A stretch of 64,000 nt of DNA from Anopheles merus. Lineage: Eukaryota > Arthropoda > Insecta > Diptera > Culicidae. The DNA lies in NCBI RefSeq assembly GCF_017562075.2, contig NC_054083.1, forward strand, positions 12,936,107-13,000,106. The letters run 5' to 3'. Below the pieces are notes generated by a model. It was not told the origin of the DNA, searched no databases, and was given only the letters and a program-made list of their open reading frames with translations. The position numbers and the translations under genes are program-made. Below are positions 62,601 through 64,000 of this stretch, in pieces (within the stretch, counting starts at the first letter, position 1; every line of letters starts with the position of its first letter).

Positions 62601-64000
62601 ACGAATGTACTTCTGTTTGTGCTGGAATCCATCCGCTCGAATATATACATTGCAACTTCTTCCTGGCCCGTTTCCTGGCCCGTGCACGCTCTTATACCCA
62701 GTAAATGTCCGAATGTTCGCTCTTCCATTCCTTACCATCCCGAAGCATCTTCCAAAATGCAGGGTGGAAAAAGGAAAATATCGATATGTGAGCGCCATCT
62801 TGTTAGTTTTCGAAATAATAATTAGGTGACGGCGCCAGTTGTCTTCGCGATTGCACCGAGGCCCCGAGGAGCCTGAATGGCCAGTTCCTGCTATTGTACA
62901 TCCCCGATTCATGGATTTATACGGACGGTGCTACCGACCGAGCGCAAAATGCACGGCACGAAAATGATCGAAAAACAATGGCAATAATTTTCGTTATTTT
63001 CCTTTTGTCATGCCACGGAGCCATCTTTAATCATTTTATTATTCTGTCCCGTGCATCGGGTGGCGTTGCATCTTTGCTGTCTTCCTGCATTGTTGCGCTT
63101 TTCTTACACTCGGTACGCGCCGCTGAAACGATTGTGATTATGGTTGGTGGTAGGATGGGGTAGCTGTTCTTTTCTTAAATATCGTGTGCCAAACTATACA
63201 TGTTTCTTCATCTACCGACTGCATTGAAATTGAATTGAATTTTGCAAAAAAAAATGTCGCCACCGCAGGCAGAGATAAGCTGAAAGTGCATAAAATTTAA
63301 TGCAACAGTACAAGGTGTTGTTTTGTGTGTTTGTAAAACTGTAGCCATAAGCATCTTTCCAGTTTGCTTGACTATGCGCTTGACTTTTGACTGCGTGTTG
63401 AATATAAATTTGATAATACAAGTTGAACGTATTTTGAGTGTGTTAAGTGTGTTAAGTAATATATTGTAATGCTGATTTAAGCTGCATAAAAATACAATAC
63501 AATACTTTTATTAGGATACAGAAGGCAGTTTCAAATATTTCTGGCTATTCATCACACAATGTCTCAATAGTTATAAACTAGAGGATAATTTATATTATTT
63601 GGCACGAATATATGCACAGAGTGTTTCTAAACTTCCGGAAATCAGATAATTACATGAGGAAATGACAATCTTGAAAAAAAGGAAAAGAGCTATCTTCACA
63701 AGGGAATAAAATATGGGTTTTTATCTTGTACTGTCTTAATTTATTTTAAAAAAACTCAATTCTGAACTTATCAGAATGTGCCAGCTAGTATTAAACAAAA
63801 AAATTAACACCGGCAAACTAATGTTCGTATCCACTTGTTAGATGTGTATTACTTTTGAAATGTTAGACAACTCGTGTACCCAATACATAAATGATAGCAT
63901 TCATGTATCTCAACATATTTTAGTTAAGTTTTAACCATTTCTGTTTCTATTTTGAATGAGTTATAAAATTTTACTAATAATTTACAATTACACAAGCGCT
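59620..64000. other. Stretch without a supported gene
   Basis: GC-moderate to about 63180 with frames of up to 124 codons on both strands (the 62100-62900 part is open in many frames at once). TAATTA-rich near 61099-61138. The last 800 bp are AT-rich and empty. Confidence 0.5.
63437..63454 (+). repeat. Short 9-bp tandem duplication
   Basis: AGTGTGTTA occurs twice in tandem. It is a minor repeat in AT-rich DNA. Confidence 0.8.

Overview
The window looks like nuclear DNA of a dipteran, most likely an Anopheles-type mosquito. Four tRNA-related SINE copies support this: an internal Pol III promoter, a conserved 3' body, and a GAA-repeat tail in the copies that keep their 3' end. A scatter of microsatellites and AT-rich non-coding DNA alternating with blocks of moderate GC also fit. 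The genus is an inference; the SINE, the repeats and the lack of any prokaryotic gene layout are direct observations.

No protein gene, tRNA, rRNA or known microRNA can be called with confidence. The longest reading frames (160-195 codons) are about what chance predicts for 64 kb read in six frames. None shows a domain I recognise, and several occur as overlapping frames. The window is best read as an intergenic region or the inside of very long introns. If exons are present, they are small and isolated. The best exon-like places, all low confidence, are: a TATA/Inr unit with a tiny intron and poly(A) signal at 13216-13540, followed by a cysteine-rich frame; a phase 0-0 111-bp candidate exon at 41288-41398; a phase 0-0 78-bp candidate exon at 59542-59619; and strong acceptors at 17568 and 36346.

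Repeats by position: a possible LINE 3' end near 1893-2080; a 61-bp CT tract at 12901; a 5'-truncated SINE with a CTT tail at 19137-19320; a foldback/MITE-like element at 22292-22828; a 105-bp CT tract at 27281; a second possible LINE 3' end at 33275-33450; an intact SINE at 33468-33892 with 8-bp target-site duplications and a roughly 230-bp GAA tail; a degraded SINE at about 34312-34478; and a SINE head fragment at 56890-56993. Short perfect hairpins and palindromes lie at 1074, 4277, 8197, 16517, 16554, 18148, 20053, 33085, 45104 and 51526.

Base composition alternates throughout between AT-rich stretches (for example 1481-2350, 15700-16130, 21720-22290, 46000-47420, 49300-50480, 56500-57480, 63180-64000) and GC-moderate islands. 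The islands hold most of the longer chance frames, hairpins and exon-like signals. If anything functional is conserved here it is probably in those islands, as regulatory DNA or as exons of long transcripts.
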